NCBI GenBank assembly: GCA_023101725.1
Contig: JALJCO010001018.1
Location: forward strand, 27,942-91,941
Direction: 5' to 3'
Length of the DNA: 64,000 bases
DNA from: Atherinomorus stipes
Lineage: Eukaryota; Chordata; Actinopteri; Atheriniformes; Atherinidae
Below, piece by piece: positions 1 through 11,794 of this stretch. The notes below the pieces were generated by a model. The model had not been told where the DNA came from and ran no database searches. It was given only the letters and a program-made list of their open reading frames with translations. The translations under genes and the position numbers were made by a program. The number at the start of each line of letters is the position of its first letter. The stretch's first letter is position 1.

Positions 1-105
1 GCTCCCGGTGTGAATGAATCCCCAAGATATTGTCTCCTCACAGCACCATTAAGCCAGATGGTTTTTATTTTTACTATCTAATTTTTTTTATACCTATTCA
101 CTTAA

Positions 106-743
106 AGGATAAGTTTCTTTTTTTCAACCTGGACCTTATTTCTAGGAGTATATACGTGCATTTACTCACCGGTAAAGTTTCTGCATCACTTTGACTCCTT
201 TGGAAGATATAACGTTGAGTCGCTTTTCGGTGAACGTGCAGTATCATGGCGGAGACGGGGCAGTCTCTATATTAGACATTATCTGCAGCAAAACTCCTTC
301 ATTTCATCAATGCTTCAAGTAGAATAAATGAATGAGTACTATTGTCCTGTGAGTTCAGTTTCGCAAATTGTGTTTTTATTGTTGTCTGGGCAGCGAGCTG
401 CTCGTCTCAGCTGTACCACGGAAGCGCGCATCGTGAATGCGCGGCCCCGAAAAGTGTGTAGTACACCCTGATAACTAACGGAAAGCTAAATTTGGACTCA
501 CAGGACAATAGTACTCGTTCATTCGTTCATTCAACTTAAAGTATTGGCGAAAATCAAGGAGTTTTGCTGCAGAAAATGTCTAATATAGTGGCCCGTCTCC
601 GCCATGATACTGGACGTTCATCGAAAAGCGACTCAACGTTCTTCCCAAGGACTCAAAGTGATGCAGAAACTTTACCAGTGAGTAAATGCACGTATATACT
701 CCTAGAAATAAGGTCCAGGTTCAAAAAAAAAGAAACTTATCCT
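106..743. mobile_element. Foldback TTAA element, 638 bp
   Basis: Two inverted arms of roughly 250 bp (about 106-355 and 495-743) flank a spacer of about 140 bp. The tips read AGGATAAGTTTCTT on both strands. Exact TTAA copies lie at 102-105 and 744-747, as expected for a TTAA target duplication. No transposase is present, so this is non-autonomous. TTAA duplication is shared by the piggyBac and Kolobok superfamilies; the 5'-AG tip fits Kolobok better than the usual CCC of piggyBac, but that is inference. Short open frames inside lie in the arms and are probably not genes. A related element is split at 38689-40774, and a fragment of the inner region lies near 56600-56730. Confidence 0.85.
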
Positions 744-803
744 TTAAGAGACAGAAATTAGGGGCTGGGAGTCGTGTAGAATTAGGAGGAGGGGGGGTCT
801 TTA

Positions 804-828
804 TGTGTGTGTGTGTGCATGTGTGTGT
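804..828. repeat. GT microsatellite
   Basis: Short alternating GT run with one interruption (GTGCATGTG). Confidence 0.85.
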
Positions 829-894
829 TTTGTGTTATATACTTGAATGTGTGAAGGTTTGTTTTTTATTCCAATATGCATTTGTTTTTCATCA

Positions 895-965
895 TGTCAA
901 GCACTTTGCATTTCCTCTTAATGACATGAAAAGTGCTTTATAAATAAAGTTTGATTTTTATTTGA
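895..965 (+). mobile_element. LINE 3' tail relic (CR1/L2-like)
   Basis: The segment AAAGTGCTTTATAAATAAAG followed by a short TTTGATTT repeat resembles the 3' tail of fish L2-clade LINEs. The reverse form of a similar tail occurs at the 3' end of the LINE at 45627. No coding part remains. Confidence 0.5.
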
Positions 966-1024
966 CTACCTGTAGTGCCGTCACTGTTGCATCTGTGGCC
1001 TATGGTTCCACTCACAGATTAAAA

Positions 1025-1147
1025 CATCTTTATGTCTGGAAGAATTTTGGCCACAGACGGCCACCGTCCATCTACATCTGTGCTTACAATTTAAAGTAAT
1101 TGCTGATCTTTACCACTAGATGTCAGTAATTGTTACCCACAGTACCT
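1025..1147 (-). mobile_element. TTAA MITE relic (GTACAGTGTG family)
   Basis: On the minus strand this begins AGGTACTGTGGGTAA directly after TTAA (1148-1151) and continues through GGACGGTGGCCGTC. The same order of motifs occurs on the plus strand at 24972-25113. Only one terminus is recognisable. Confidence 0.6.
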
Positions 1148-1994
1148 TTAAGTAACATACTAGCAGATTTGATTTCATGACAGAGAAATTATGTTCACTC
1201 TTTCAAATTTGTTTCTTAATACTTCTATTACATTTTCAGTCTGTGAGCCGCCGATGTTGTTGGTCACTGTCAAGTAATAACTGTTCCACAGACCACAGTC
1301 ACACAACTGTGATGCTATTATGATTATTTGCTTTTGCTATTGTATATTCAAACATGACCTCATTCACTGCCTGTTGGATGCAGTATGAGGGGTTTGATAA
1401 ATGTCAAACACAATGTTGGATGAAAAACTCCTGGACTTACTATGAATACTTGAATCACAGAACTTCACGACAAAATGACAGGAGTTGTAAAAAAAAAAAA
1501 AAAGAAGAAGGAAAAAACCTTAATCATATTCTTTGTCAAACTGTCTTGTTCCGTGTCTCTCTTTCTCTCGTCCATAAGCAGCAGACAGTTTGTGGGGTTA
1601 TCTCAGTGCAACAGATGACTTTCATTAGCAACTCATTTCTCTGCCAGAATTCCCACACATCATGATCATCACCAGATTTTCAAACAAACACAGATTTCTG
1701 TCCCTGGCAGATAATATCAGTGCCAGTGTGGATGGGAGAGACTGCACCCTGTCAGAGGAAAAGAACTTCACAAAAACTAAGTCAGATGTCGTTATCTTGA
1801 TTTCATTCAGGATTCAACAGTTTAAAATCAAAGTCTACAAGAATCTTTGGGGGAATTCATGCTTTCACTTTTTTATCTACACACATATTCATTTGTTTTT
1901 CTCAACAAAATGAAACTGTATATTCATTTTCTGCTTCTTTTAGTCAGCTTGGCAAGTGCCATTTTTGTTTTGATAAGAACAATAAGATTGCTAT

Positions 1995-2200
1995 CAGGGG
2001 CCTATTGCACAAAACCAAGATAAGGGATCAGGCCAGGATATGCTGGTCATCCTGGCTCGACTCATCCGAGACCCAGTTGCACCAAAGTGGGTTAGTGAAA
2101 TAAGTTACCATGGAGATTTATTCTGTGGAGCTTGCTTGCTCCAGATCAGGCAAAGTACCAGGATCTATACAGTATATTTAATCTCATCCCTTATTACAGT
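1995..2200. repeat. Probable dispersed repeat
   Basis: Begins with GGGGCCTATTGCACAAAACC and a purine-rich GATAAGGGAT segment that I associate with a common fish MITE end. No second copy or second terminus occurs in the window, so this rests on memory of the motif alone. Confidence 0.3.
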
Positions 2201-2897
2201 CAGCAGTCACCACAAACGTAAACCAGTATTTATTCCACTACCCGCTATTGTTGTCACATTCAAGCTGACCCAATGTCATTATTTAAACACATGTGATCAT
2301 TAATTGCAATCAATTTAGATCAATGATTTTTGATGATTTTGTAATCATTTGATAAACATCACTTTTCCACAGACTGCATATTAAATACTGGGGGTGCAAC
2401 GATACAAAAAATTTAAGTCATCACGTAAATTTGCAGCTCAATCTGGGTCTGGTGTTCTCACTGGATGCAGATCAGAGCTGAGCAGTTTGAAGGCAGTTTT
2501 AACCCGCGTTGCTTGCATAATTGTTGACATGGTTCTGTGAGCCTTTCCCTGCCACTAAAAGCTGATTTTTCAAGGGTTTGGAGTTGAACAGGTTTTTTTG
2601 GCCCGTGGGAAAGGGTATATTATTCAATTGAATCTGTACTGTTTTTAAGTACAAGTAGGGCAGTCCCAAACCAGACTCATGTCATATCATAGTTACAATC
2701 TTTGGCTCCATACAGACTTAATAAACTAGATGTGGATATCAATAACCTTAAAATCCGTAGGGACTGCTGAATTATGTAGCTATTCATGAACTCTGGTAAC
2801 CTACCCATCACAGCATTACGGTGTTGAAGGGACGTGATAATCATTAAATAATTTAAAAATCAAATTACAACTATATGCTGTGACGTCATGTTGTAAT

Positions 2898-2940
2898 TCC
2901 AAGGAAGAAGGAAAGAAAGGAAGAAAGAAAGGAACGAAGG
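2898..2940. repeat. GGAA/GAAA microsatellite
   Basis: Purine-only run of GGAAGAAAG-type units. The following 60 bases are GC-richer (GCCCGGTAGCC) and unassigned. Confidence 0.8.
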
Positions 2941-3124
2941 TCCGAGCCCTAAATCCCCGTCGGCCCACTGGGTAAGTGCCCAGTATGCCCGGTAGCCAGT
3001 CCAGGAGTGGGGGAGGTCCGTTACCTCAAGAACATTTCATGGGAAGAGGAAAATAAAGTGCAAAATAATTTTCATTGAGCAAATTTTGTATTTTAATGTT
3101 TTGTATTTTTCATGAATCTCTGAA

Positions 3125-4733
3125 AGGTAGAGTCCAGAGTTTCCCCTCTGGAAATAAACACTAGACTTGTGCAAGTGAAATCTGTCTCAATCTGCGCTAT
3201 GGGCCTCTGCTTTTGTGTGGTGGTGAGCAGTGTAGGGAACATTACTTTAAAAAAGTAATTAATTATAGTTACTAATTACTTCTCCAAAAAAGAAATGGTT
3301 AGTAACTGAGTTACAGCTTTATAAAAATAACTAATTACTTGGAAAAGTAATTTTTCCGTTACTTTTTAATGTTCCTTTAGATGTAATTTCAAATTAATCT
3401 CAATTAACCTATTAAATTAATCTTTATGTTGAATTAATATAAAAGTGAATATCAGATCTGACTAATGAATGAAATCAATGAAAACTATAATAAATTACTA
3501 AAAGCAAAATCATGGACACAGACTGGTGGATGTTGTGGCTCCGTCTCCTCCTCAGGAGAGGAGCTTCATGTGATTATAACGGCCAAACACCACGAAGAAA
3601 CACAAACTAATCAACGTTTCTCATCATGTTCGTGTTTTTTATCTCTGAAGGAAACTGATGTTTGTGATGATTCCAGTTTATAATTCTCCCCGTTGTGCGC
3701 GTGTGTTCGGCTGCGCACATTGACAGGGGTTTGCAATGACAGTCCATCATCATCATCACCATCATCACTGTTTCTGTACCGCTCTGGTCAGATGAGGACA
3801 GATCCAGTGTAATATATCTTTAGTATTAACTATTAACTGAATTGGGGTCATGGGTGAAAGATATAATTCAGGGAAGCGTGTTACTGGAACTATGATGCTG
3901 TTTTCTTCTTAAACTGGATGTAATCGCGCTGCGTCTGTGTCAGGTTGGTGACGCCGTGTTCCCTGTATAGGTCCGCAGGTCTCACAGAAACCTTTTTACC
4001 CAAATATGAGTGTGTGGAGAGGCACGTGTCTGCAGCCCTGGAGACCGCAGGTTACTGCTGAGTGTATGGGCGAGTGTCTCCAGGTGTTTGCGTATCACTC
4101 CGCCTCCTCTCTGCGAGAGCACCAGCATTATATAGTTCCCAAAAAAGCAGCACAATATAGTCCCAACAAAAGTGAAACTTCTGTTCACTAGGAACAAAAA
4201 TTGATCTCACATAACAATAGTAACGCGCTGTCAGTGAAGGCAAGTAACGGTAACGGCGTTGTGATGATAGACTTAGTAATTAGTTAGATTAGCCCGTTAC
4301 TGAAAAAGTAGAGCCGTTAGTAACGCCGTTTATTTCTAACGCCGTTATTCCCATCACTGGTGGTGAGTTTGTTTGCAACTCCCCCCCTGTCTATAATTCA
4401 CTTTTTCCTTTTGTTTTGGTGTGTTCAGGATGTTTCTGGGTGGAGATTTCTGTATATATCACCAGCCAGAGCTAAGGGCATGGCACTGTGTGGGGATAAA
4501 CTCGTTGAGTGGAGCAGACACCAGTCACACGAATTCTCTGACAAACCACCCCCCCCCCAAAAAAAAATGGCAGACCCAGTGAAGAAAAGGAAGTACTCTG
4601 CTTCCGAGCTTTGAAGGAGACACTTGAAGCTGAATAGGCTCAAGAGCGATGTGGCCATTAGCCCGAGGGGAGGGGCGCTCAGTTTGAATAGTGTTTACAA
4701 ACAGAAACGGGGGGGAAACTTCGAACCCTACCT
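3125..4733. mobile_element. TTAA MITE, GAGTCC family, copy 1, split
   Basis: Left part 3125-3227 starts AGGTAGAGTCCAGAG. Right part 4368-4733 carries the family interior (TTTCTGGGTGGAGATTTCTG) and ends in a worn CCCTACCT. The two halves join seamlessly once the hAT-like element at 3228-4359 and one copy of its 8-bp duplication are removed. The flanking TTAA sites are degraded (TGAA and TATC), so this is older than copies at 28274 and 63524. No transposase. Confidence 0.75.
3228..4359. mobile_element. hAT-like non-autonomous element, 1,132 bp
   Basis: Termini are CAGTGTAGGGAA and, on the other strand, CAGTGATGGGAA. An exact 8-bp duplication GTGGTGAG lies at 3220-3227 and 4360-4367. The CAGTG tips and 8-bp duplication fit hAT; Zisupton also makes 8-bp duplications and cannot be excluded. 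Subterminal regions hold many GTTACT and ACGGCGTTA repeats, which are typical transposase-binding arrays. The longest open frames (72 and 71 codons) show no recognisable transposase motif. It sits inside an older TTAA MITE. Confidence 0.85.
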
Positions 4734-4948
4734 TATCAAGACTTATTATACGGCTCTTTAGAATGCTGTTGAATGCTCCGTTGACTTGAATGGGTTTTCC
4801 CAACGTTCCAGCGGTCATTATTTTAGTATAAAGACCGCTGTCAATGGCAACAGATTTTTTTCTTTTTTTAACCTGTGGTCTTGCGGTGATCCTAATATCC
4901 CTCCGCATCGCAAGTAGTCCGGTCACTACAGCAAGCAAGCACATAGCG

Positions 4949-5162
4949 CAGGGATCCCCAATTCTGGTCCTCGAGGGCCGGTGTCCTGCAGGTATTATGA
5001 GCTGCCCGGCTGCAACATACCTTGTGACATGTGCAGAGCTTGATGTCAAGCTCTGCACAAGTTTGCTAATTACCCACTGATTGGAGTCAGGTATGTTGCA
5101 GCAAGGGAGCTCCTAATACCTGCAGGACACCGGCCCTCGAGGACCGGAATTGGGGATCCCTG
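4949..5162. mobile_element. hAT-like foldback MITE, 214 bp
   Basis: The tips CAGGGATCCCCAATTC and CAGGGATCCCCAATTC are inverted copies, with imperfect pairing extending about 70 bp inward. The flanking 8-bp duplication is ACATAGCG (4941-4948) and ACGTAGCG (5163-5170), one mismatch. A second palindrome, TGTGCAGAGCTTGA and its complement, sits in the centre near 5030-5057. No coding capacity. Confidence 0.88.
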
Positions 5163-5848
5163 ACGTAGCGACACCTTGTGACCGAAAATGGATTACTTCT
5201 CAATTAATTTGAACGTCTTTGGCGAGTGTGGAGATTTTGAGCACTGGGTCCAGGCTGAGTTTAAGGATTTACCCTCCCCAAAACGAAAAAGACAAAAAGA
5301 AGACCAGTGGTAAGACACATACAGCTAACAGCAGAAAAGGAAATGTCCAGTTCAACCTACAGAAATAGCCGGTGTTAGGCCAAATTCCAGCCGCTATGGC
5401 TCAACTAACAAACGTTGCTACTGTAAGATACAGGTGCCCCGACTGTGGGGAACTATCTTATTCTTAGCGTAAAACATCAGAACAGCAGATGAGGAAATGT
5501 CCAGGTTAACATGCAGGAATAGCCGATGCCAACACAAATTCCAGCCACCGTCACTCTACTAACAAATGTTGCTAAGCAACAAGTTCCCCGACCTGGCCTG
5601 ACTCCGAGGAACTATTTTAATCTGAGCGTAAAACATCAGAAAGTTATTTGACCCCACCTGTCTGATTCCAAACCCCCCCCACCCCCCTTTAACTTGACAT
5701 GAAGCTGTTGGTTACATTTAATTTGAATCAGGTGTGTTGGAGCAGGACACATCTAAAACCCACAGAGCAGTGGCCTTTGAGGACCAGAGCTGTCTGTTCC
5801 TGAGAAGGACCCTTCAGTGCCTTGGAGATAGTGGCCAGACAATATTTT

Positions 5849-5880
5849 CAAAAGAAGAAGAAAGAAAGAAGGAAAGAAAA
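5849..5880. repeat. GAAA/GAAG microsatellite
   Basis: Purine run that replaces the expected left terminus of the TTAA MITE copy that follows. Confidence 0.7.
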
Positions 5881-6358
5881 TCCGTCTCAAACTGCGCCTT
5901 TGGGCCTCTACTCGCGTGCCGTGGCGCGTTTGAATGTATCTCTCTCCCCCTGCCTGTAATTTGCTCTTTAGCTTTGTTTTCTTGTGTTCGGGACGTTTCT
6001 GGGTGGAGATTTCTGTTTATATTGGCAGCCAATAACAGAGCTAAGAGCATGACGCTGTGTGGAAATAAGCTCATGATTGGAGCAGAAGCCAGTCACTCGA
6101 ACTCTCGAAGGAAAAAGAAAGAAAGAAAGGAAACACCGTAGATGCGCCAAAGGAAAGGTAAGAGCTTCAGATAATGCACTTTGGAGAACCAGGGTTATTA
6201 TCAGTTTGGCTTGTACCCGCTTCTGAGCTCTGAAGGAGAAGCTTGAAGCTGAATAGGCTAACTAGAACGTGGCGGCCATTAGCCTGAGAGGGAGGAGTGC
6301 TAAGTTTGAAAACTGTTGTTTGCAAACAGAAACGCTGGAGGGACTTCGGACTCTACCT
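5873..6358. mobile_element. TTAA MITE, GAGTCC family, copy 2, truncated
   Basis: Shares its interior with copies at 3125, 28274 and 63524 (TCCGTCTCAAACTGCGCC, TTTCTGGGTGGAGATTTCTG, AGCTGAATAGGCTAA). The right tip GGACTCTACCT abuts TTAA at 6359-6362. The left tip is missing and replaced by a GAAA microsatellite. Same orientation as copy 1, opposite to copies 3 and 4. Confidence 0.8.
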
Positions 6359-7582
6359 TTAAGTAGGAATCATGAGTTTCAATGAACATGAGTGCACATA
6401 TTCTACACACGTTTTACCTGCCGATGACCACTGTAGTGAACATATACTATATCTTTAAAATAATAATTTTTAAAAATGTTCTTAGTATTTGCAACACTTT
6501 CCAAACAACTGGAGTAAAAGAAAAAAAAATGTGATTGCCACTGCTGCTGGACATAATGCAGGTACACGTCATTTCTCCTCTGGCCTCAGTTTTCAGACAT
6601 ATGCAGTCTATGGGAAAAATTATTATTAGGAACTTGCATTTTAGTTTTACTAAACAGTTGAAAAAGAACAACAAAAACCTAGAACCAAAGGAGGAAAAAA
6701 ATATAAATTAAAAATTTAATAAAGAAAAAATCTCTTCTGAATATGGAAAGCTTTTCCATCTGCAAATCCAAGGATCAATTCATCTATTTGTAATGAGACT
6801 CTAAAGGACACTAAATTGAAAGTACGAGCAGACATAACCTTCAACTCAGAATTAATTTTCTAGTCTATGAAAGAAAAAAGGGAGATATTCATATTCTCAA
6901 GGAGCACCATCATTTCTCTTTCCAAATTGCCTCTCAAGGTGCAACAAGTACCACACTCAACAAAGAACCCTCTTGAAACCTTATTTTGTGGTGCATTGTA
7001 GCATCTGCTACATCTGACAGTGGGGACAAGCCCTCTCCTGGATTATCTGGTGGATAATGAGCTGTACCCAGCCATAATTAGATTGACATTTTATGTATGA
7101 CCTAAACCTCTGCGAATGCAAGATGTGGTTAATTCTTATTTAAAGGTGATACTGGTTTTGAGTGTGATGCTGGCCTAAAGACAAGAAACTGCATTCAGTC
7201 CTAAGAAGAATATATACAATGTTATAAGTGGGCTGATGGTCAAACATTGTGACATAAGTTGAGGTCCCCTGTGGTTATTTTTCAGAGACTGTTTTTTTAG
7301 TTACTGCCCTGTCTTCCTTTATCAGCCAGTGGTTCTCCATCTCACACCTTTGTGCCTGTCTCTCTCCTCCACCAGCTACAAACTGCCCTTTGCAGATTTA
7401 GGCTGTGATTCAATAAAGACTCTAAACAAGAAAAACAAAGAGAGGATGTGTCAAGATGTTCTCTTTGTTTGTGAACTCAACAGATTTTTATCTAATTTGC
7501 ATCAGGTGTAAAAACCGTTTCCATAAAATAATAATGAGATCAAACTCTTTGGGGGAAATATTATGAGAAAATATCTTTGAAA

Positions 7583-7625
7583 AAAGAAGAAGAAAAAAAA
7601 AGTTTAAAAAAAAAAAAAAAAAAAA
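7583..7625. repeat. A-rich tract
   Basis: Poly-A with GAAG interruptions; no target duplication found around it. Confidence 0.75.
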
Positions 7626-7704
7626 CAGAAAAAGGTTTACCAGATGCATTTGTACAATTTTGTACAAGTAAATTTTGCTAGTACCACTGGACCACTTTTA
7701 GCTA

Positions 7705-8390
7705 GAACCCCTTGATTCTTGGTGTCATAGATTCCACAAGGTCTTGGAAACATTCCTCAGAGATTTTGCTCCATATTGACATAATAGCATCACACAGTAG
7801 CTGCAGATTTGTTGGCTGCATCCCTGATGAGAATCTCCCGTTCCACCACATCCCAAAGCTGCTCTGTTGGACTGAGATCTGGTGACTGTGGAGGTCATTG
7901 GAGTACAGTGAACTCATCATCATGTTCTAGAAAGCAGTTGGAGATGATGTGAGCTTTATGACATGGTGGATTATTCTGCTGGAAGTAGCCATCAGAAGAT
8001 GCTACATTGTGGTCATGAAGGGATGGACATGGTCAGCACCAATACTCAGGTAGGCTGTGGTGGTTAAACCATGACATGTTGGTGCCAAAAGGATCAAACT
8101 GGGCAAAGAAAATATCCCTTACCCCATCACACCAGCAGCAGCTTTAACTGTTTCTGCAAATCAGGATGAATATCCTACCATCTGAATGTGGAGCTGAAAT
8201 GGAAACTCATCAGACCAAAGTTTTTCTATCTTCTGTTGTCCAGTTTTGGTGAGTCTGTGTGAATTGTAGCCTCAGTTTCCTGTTCTTAGCTGACAGGAGT
8301 GGCACCCTGTGTGGTCTTCTGCTGCTGTAGACCATCCGCTCCAAGGTTGGACATGTGTGTCAGAGATGCTATTTGCAATATTAAGCTTAT
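7705..8390 (-). pseudogene. Tc1-like transposase relic
   Basis: Minus-strand translation at 7702-7923 gives a C-terminal Tc1-type segment (QLLCDAIMSIWSKISEECFQ). Upstream on the minus strand, to about 8390, lie matches to the same family as the relic at 22600-23563, including the stretch around ACCAAAACTGGACAACAGAA. The frame is broken many times and neither terminal repeat is intact. Family members make a DD34E transposase that binds terminal repeats and inserts at TA; this copy cannot. Further pieces lie at 11795, 57640 and 58400. Confidence 0.75.
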
Positions 8391-8541
8391 TATCCCGTGG
8401 GACTTTAATGTTCAAATACAAAAAATGCATTTAACCGCAGTTTCTGTTAGAAGCAATGTGGAATGTTTGTCAGTGCTGATTTCCTGGTACACCGATGCAA
8501 CTCAATCTCCTCCAGTTCCCACTGCTCAAGTTAGACACTAA

Positions 8542-8976
8542 AGCCCTGTTTCCATCTGCGGGCCTGGGTCGGGTTGGGTGGAACTGTACCCTAGAGGTGT
8601 ATTAACCGGATAGTGCCGCTACATGACCGCATGACATCATCGCAGTGCAACACCTTTCCTTCAAAGCACCCCCACACGTGACAGAAACTAAGGGGTCATC
8701 CCTGCTTTGTTTTTATGCCGGGCAGCACAGGAAGTGACATATTTTTTCAACCAATCAATGTATTGCAGTGTCTAAAGCTCCACCTATGTGGTCCAGATCG
8801 GTTAGATCAGTACCGCTAGGGAAGGGTACCAAAAAAGTAGGATGGGTTGGGTCGGATATAAGGGTACTCGTCCCAGTTTTTATCTGTGGAGACGCAAAAA
8901 AATGTGGACTGACCCGACCTGACCCAACCCAGACCCGACCCAGACTCGACCCAGACCTGCTGGTGGAAACGGGGCT
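8542..8976. mobile_element. PIF/Harbinger-like MITE, copy 1
   Basis: Tips are AGCCCTGTTTCCA and, on the other strand, AGCCCCGTTTCCA. The 3-bp duplication is TAA at 8539-8541 and 8977-8979, matching the TWA preference of PIF/Harbinger. The subterminal zones repeat GGGTCGGGT and GACCCGACC. Copy 2 at 15189-15608 has TTA flanks. Several overlapping open frames on both strands arise from the repeats and are not genes. Confidence 0.85.
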
Positions 8977-9611
8977 TAAGTTCTTCATCCCCTGAGCCAT
9001 CTTCCAGATGTATTAAGGGAGGCTGATATACTGCATCATCCTCTGCGTCAGTCTTTGTGCTTTGCATATAGCCACTGGATACTGGAGTTGGGCTTGAGTG
9101 CTCCATGATGGTGAGCAGCTTTTGTGTTTTAACATTTGTGGTCTGAGCTTCCTTGGTCAGCTTACTATCCCAGCAGTTATCCCAAACCAGGCACTCATAT
9201 TTTGCATTTTAGCTTTTTCAAAACCACTGACGACAATTACAAGGAGAAGATGAACGACAACAAAGACAAACATGCCGGTAGGGTCAAGTTTTGATTTGGT
9301 CACTTCCACTTGTTGGGTGAGTGGCCCACATGTCATATCTGCCACAGCCTGGATTTTGTTTGCATTTTTCCCTGCCCGAGTGCAGGTGGCCCGGGTCCTG
9401 GACTATCTCTTGACCTGGGCCGCACGAGCATAGCCTGCTTACTTTCACATTGACAAAATTTGTGGTCAAACGTGCTTGGGCCATGTGAAAAGGGCCTAAA
9501 TCTTGGTTTTACAATTGAGCTGACTTCTCAGAATTTGTCCTACTCTTCCTACTATAGTTCCCCTCAACATCTGCGATTCTGCCCTCTGGGAATGCAGCAA
9601 CCAGACTTCCT

Positions 9612-9614
<3 letters not shown>

Positions 9615-9667
<53 letters not shown>
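9615..9667. repeat. CT microsatellite
   Basis: About 26 CT units. Confidence 0.95.
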
Positions 9668-9669
<2 letters not shown>

Positions 9670-9699
9670 TCACCATTCAGCTTTTTTCAGCTCCAATTA

Positions 9700-10080
9700 C
9701 ATTCTGATGTCCCTATGGTAGATCCTGGTGGTGAGTTTCAATGTGTAAAATGTCCTGCAGGCTCTAAATGTACAGCTTGATGTCTTCAATATAGAGATTG
9801 TGACTGATGGTGGCCCTGTGGCTTTAGCCATCGTTTGCAGCCATAGTCTATGCAGAACAACAGCAGGGACAGAGCACCTCCTTGGTACATGCCACATTTG
9901 ATGGAGACTTGTGCAATTGGCCTGAACTTGGCCTCAAGAGTGCTCCGCCACAGCCTCATTGAGTTTGCAAGGAAGGTGCTGAGTGTTGCTGACCTTGTAC
10001 AGCTTCAGGCTTTCCAGGATCAATGTAGAGTATGTGGCATTGAGTCACAAGGTTTCTGGTTAACACGCCAGGCAGTGCAT
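9700..10080 (-). pseudogene. Possible LINE reverse-transcriptase relic
   Basis: Minus-strand translation near 9720-9800 reads ATISHNLYIEDIKLY, close to the catalytic YxDD region of non-LTR reverse transcriptases, here worn to YIED. Further upstream on the minus strand a region near 9960-10080 reads like the preceding RT segment, but stops and frameshifts separate them. The clade cannot be set from so little. A protein-level search of all three minus frames would settle it. Confidence 0.42.
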
Positions 10081-10131
10081 GTATAATCACTTTTGTTACT
10101 GCAATAATAATAAAAAAGATTTGGCCTTTAA

Positions 10132-10752
10132 AGGGACACTGTGTAATCGGGAGCAGCTCCTTCGTACTTTTCATGCTGCATTCGCGTGAAACCGGGCAGA
10201 CCGACGACAGCCACTGCATGTAAAGTTATCCCCAGCCTCTATGTGAAGATGTGGTCCGTCAGTTACAGTGACATCAGTCCACATCTGATTTGTTGTCATC
10301 GCGATGTCGTATTGTTTTCCCTGACCTATGTTTTACCGTCTTTCGCTTGGCTTCATTGATTAAAATGACATCTGGTTTGTTACCGACGGCCGTCTGCCCG
10401 ACTGCACGTGAACCCAGCATCAGTGAGACGCTAGTTTCTCCCCACTGCAGCGCGGTGACTTTTCAAAGGCATTACCTCGAACTGAGCTGAAAACTCCGGT
10501 GTGTCCGGTGAGTTTCTGTGTTTTCCTACTGTCACGCTTTTCCCGAACGCAAAAACATGGCGATACGACATGGCAGCCTCCACCGAGCCGCCCCGCTTGA
10601 TGTGTAAATGAATGATACGAACGGCAAATTTAGAACTTAGAGGAGCACTTCAGTTTGTTGATGGGAGTGATTACTGATTAATGAAAAAACACTTTTGAAC
10701 CAAATAATCAGTTTTTGTGAATAAAACACAGGAGAACTTACACAATATCCCT
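10132..10752. mobile_element. TTAA element, GGGACACTGTG family, 621 bp
   Basis: Tips AGGGACACTGTGTAA and, inverted, AGGGATATTGTGTAA, with TTAA exactly at 10128-10131 and 10753-10756. The interior is rich in CpG (GCATTCGCGTGAAACC, ACCGACGGCCGTCTGCC) compared with its flanks. No recognisable protein. Single copy in the window. Confidence 0.8.
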
Positions 10753-11794
10753 TTAAGAGCTGAATACAATACAACCTTGGACAGTTGAAATGCTCTTTAT
10801 TTTAAGCAGCTCTGAGCAAAGTGACCTGCAACGTTTTGTTTTGTGCAGCAAGTGAAAAAGCATTCGTAAAAAGACTCATCACTACCTCGACTGTAGGAGT
10901 TGTTGAGATATATTTCTGTTGTGTGTTTCTGGTGGAGTGATGGAGGGTTAGAAGGTTGGGGACTGGAAATGGAAAGGGTAATAGAGAAGGGGGAGGTGTG
11001 AACCTTGGGTGTCAGCAGGGGAAGTATTTTATTCATATGATCTTGCGCTGCTTGCCCAAGTGTGCAGTAATGGGTCATTCCCATTGTACACGCATTCAGA
11101 GGTGGGCTCACAGACCATCACTTCCACATGGCTGGACACAATGAAAAGGAGAGGGATGGTCTGATGAGGGTGGTAGTGGGAAAAAAGACAAGGGCAAGTA
11201 AGTTAATGGATGTTAAACCTTTTGTTCATATACAGTTAAAATGAAGGGTTAATAGACTGCATTTACAGGGTGTTTTCTCGGGCTTTGTCAACCAGCCAAA
11301 GAACTTTCAAGAATAAGCACTTTATTCTTCATAAACAGGATTTATTTTTGTTCCACCTCACATCACATACACAGGATTCATCAGGAGGCAAATACAGCTG
11401 AAAAACAAAGAAATCACAAAAGGAGGGATCAAATTCCCAAACTTCTGTTTTTAATTTCAGTAGGTGAAATTAAAGTCATGGCTTAAACACTGATGGGAAT
11501 AGCTTTTAGCAGTGCATCCATCCTTTACGTGATATAGGGGGTTGTCTTGGATTCCATCTAGTGAATCAAATTTATCTAATTAAACGAAGAAATTAAAGCT
11601 GTGAAATGCCCGGCAAAATTAGTCATTTATTCTTTTATGTTGTGTACACTTTAACTTAGTGTGTCAGTGTTAGACTGTGGGCAGTCAGTGTAAGAATATA
11701 CACCCACTGGCTAATTTGTTAGACAAATAATTTCTCGTTAACACAAATATCTAATTAGCCAATCACACAGAGGAACCCACAAGTATAGACAAGA

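Noticed and set aside
4525..5058. 177-codon minus-strand frame
   Set aside because: It runs across two unrelated MITEs and the junction between them.
8755..9106. Three overlapping frames rich in GRV/RPDPTQT
   Set aside because: They arise from the inverted GGGTCGGGT arrays of a MITE, on both strands at once.
9460..9780. 106-codon frame with a SLSLSL run
   Set aside because: Translation of the CT microsatellite; flanking residues match nothing I know.
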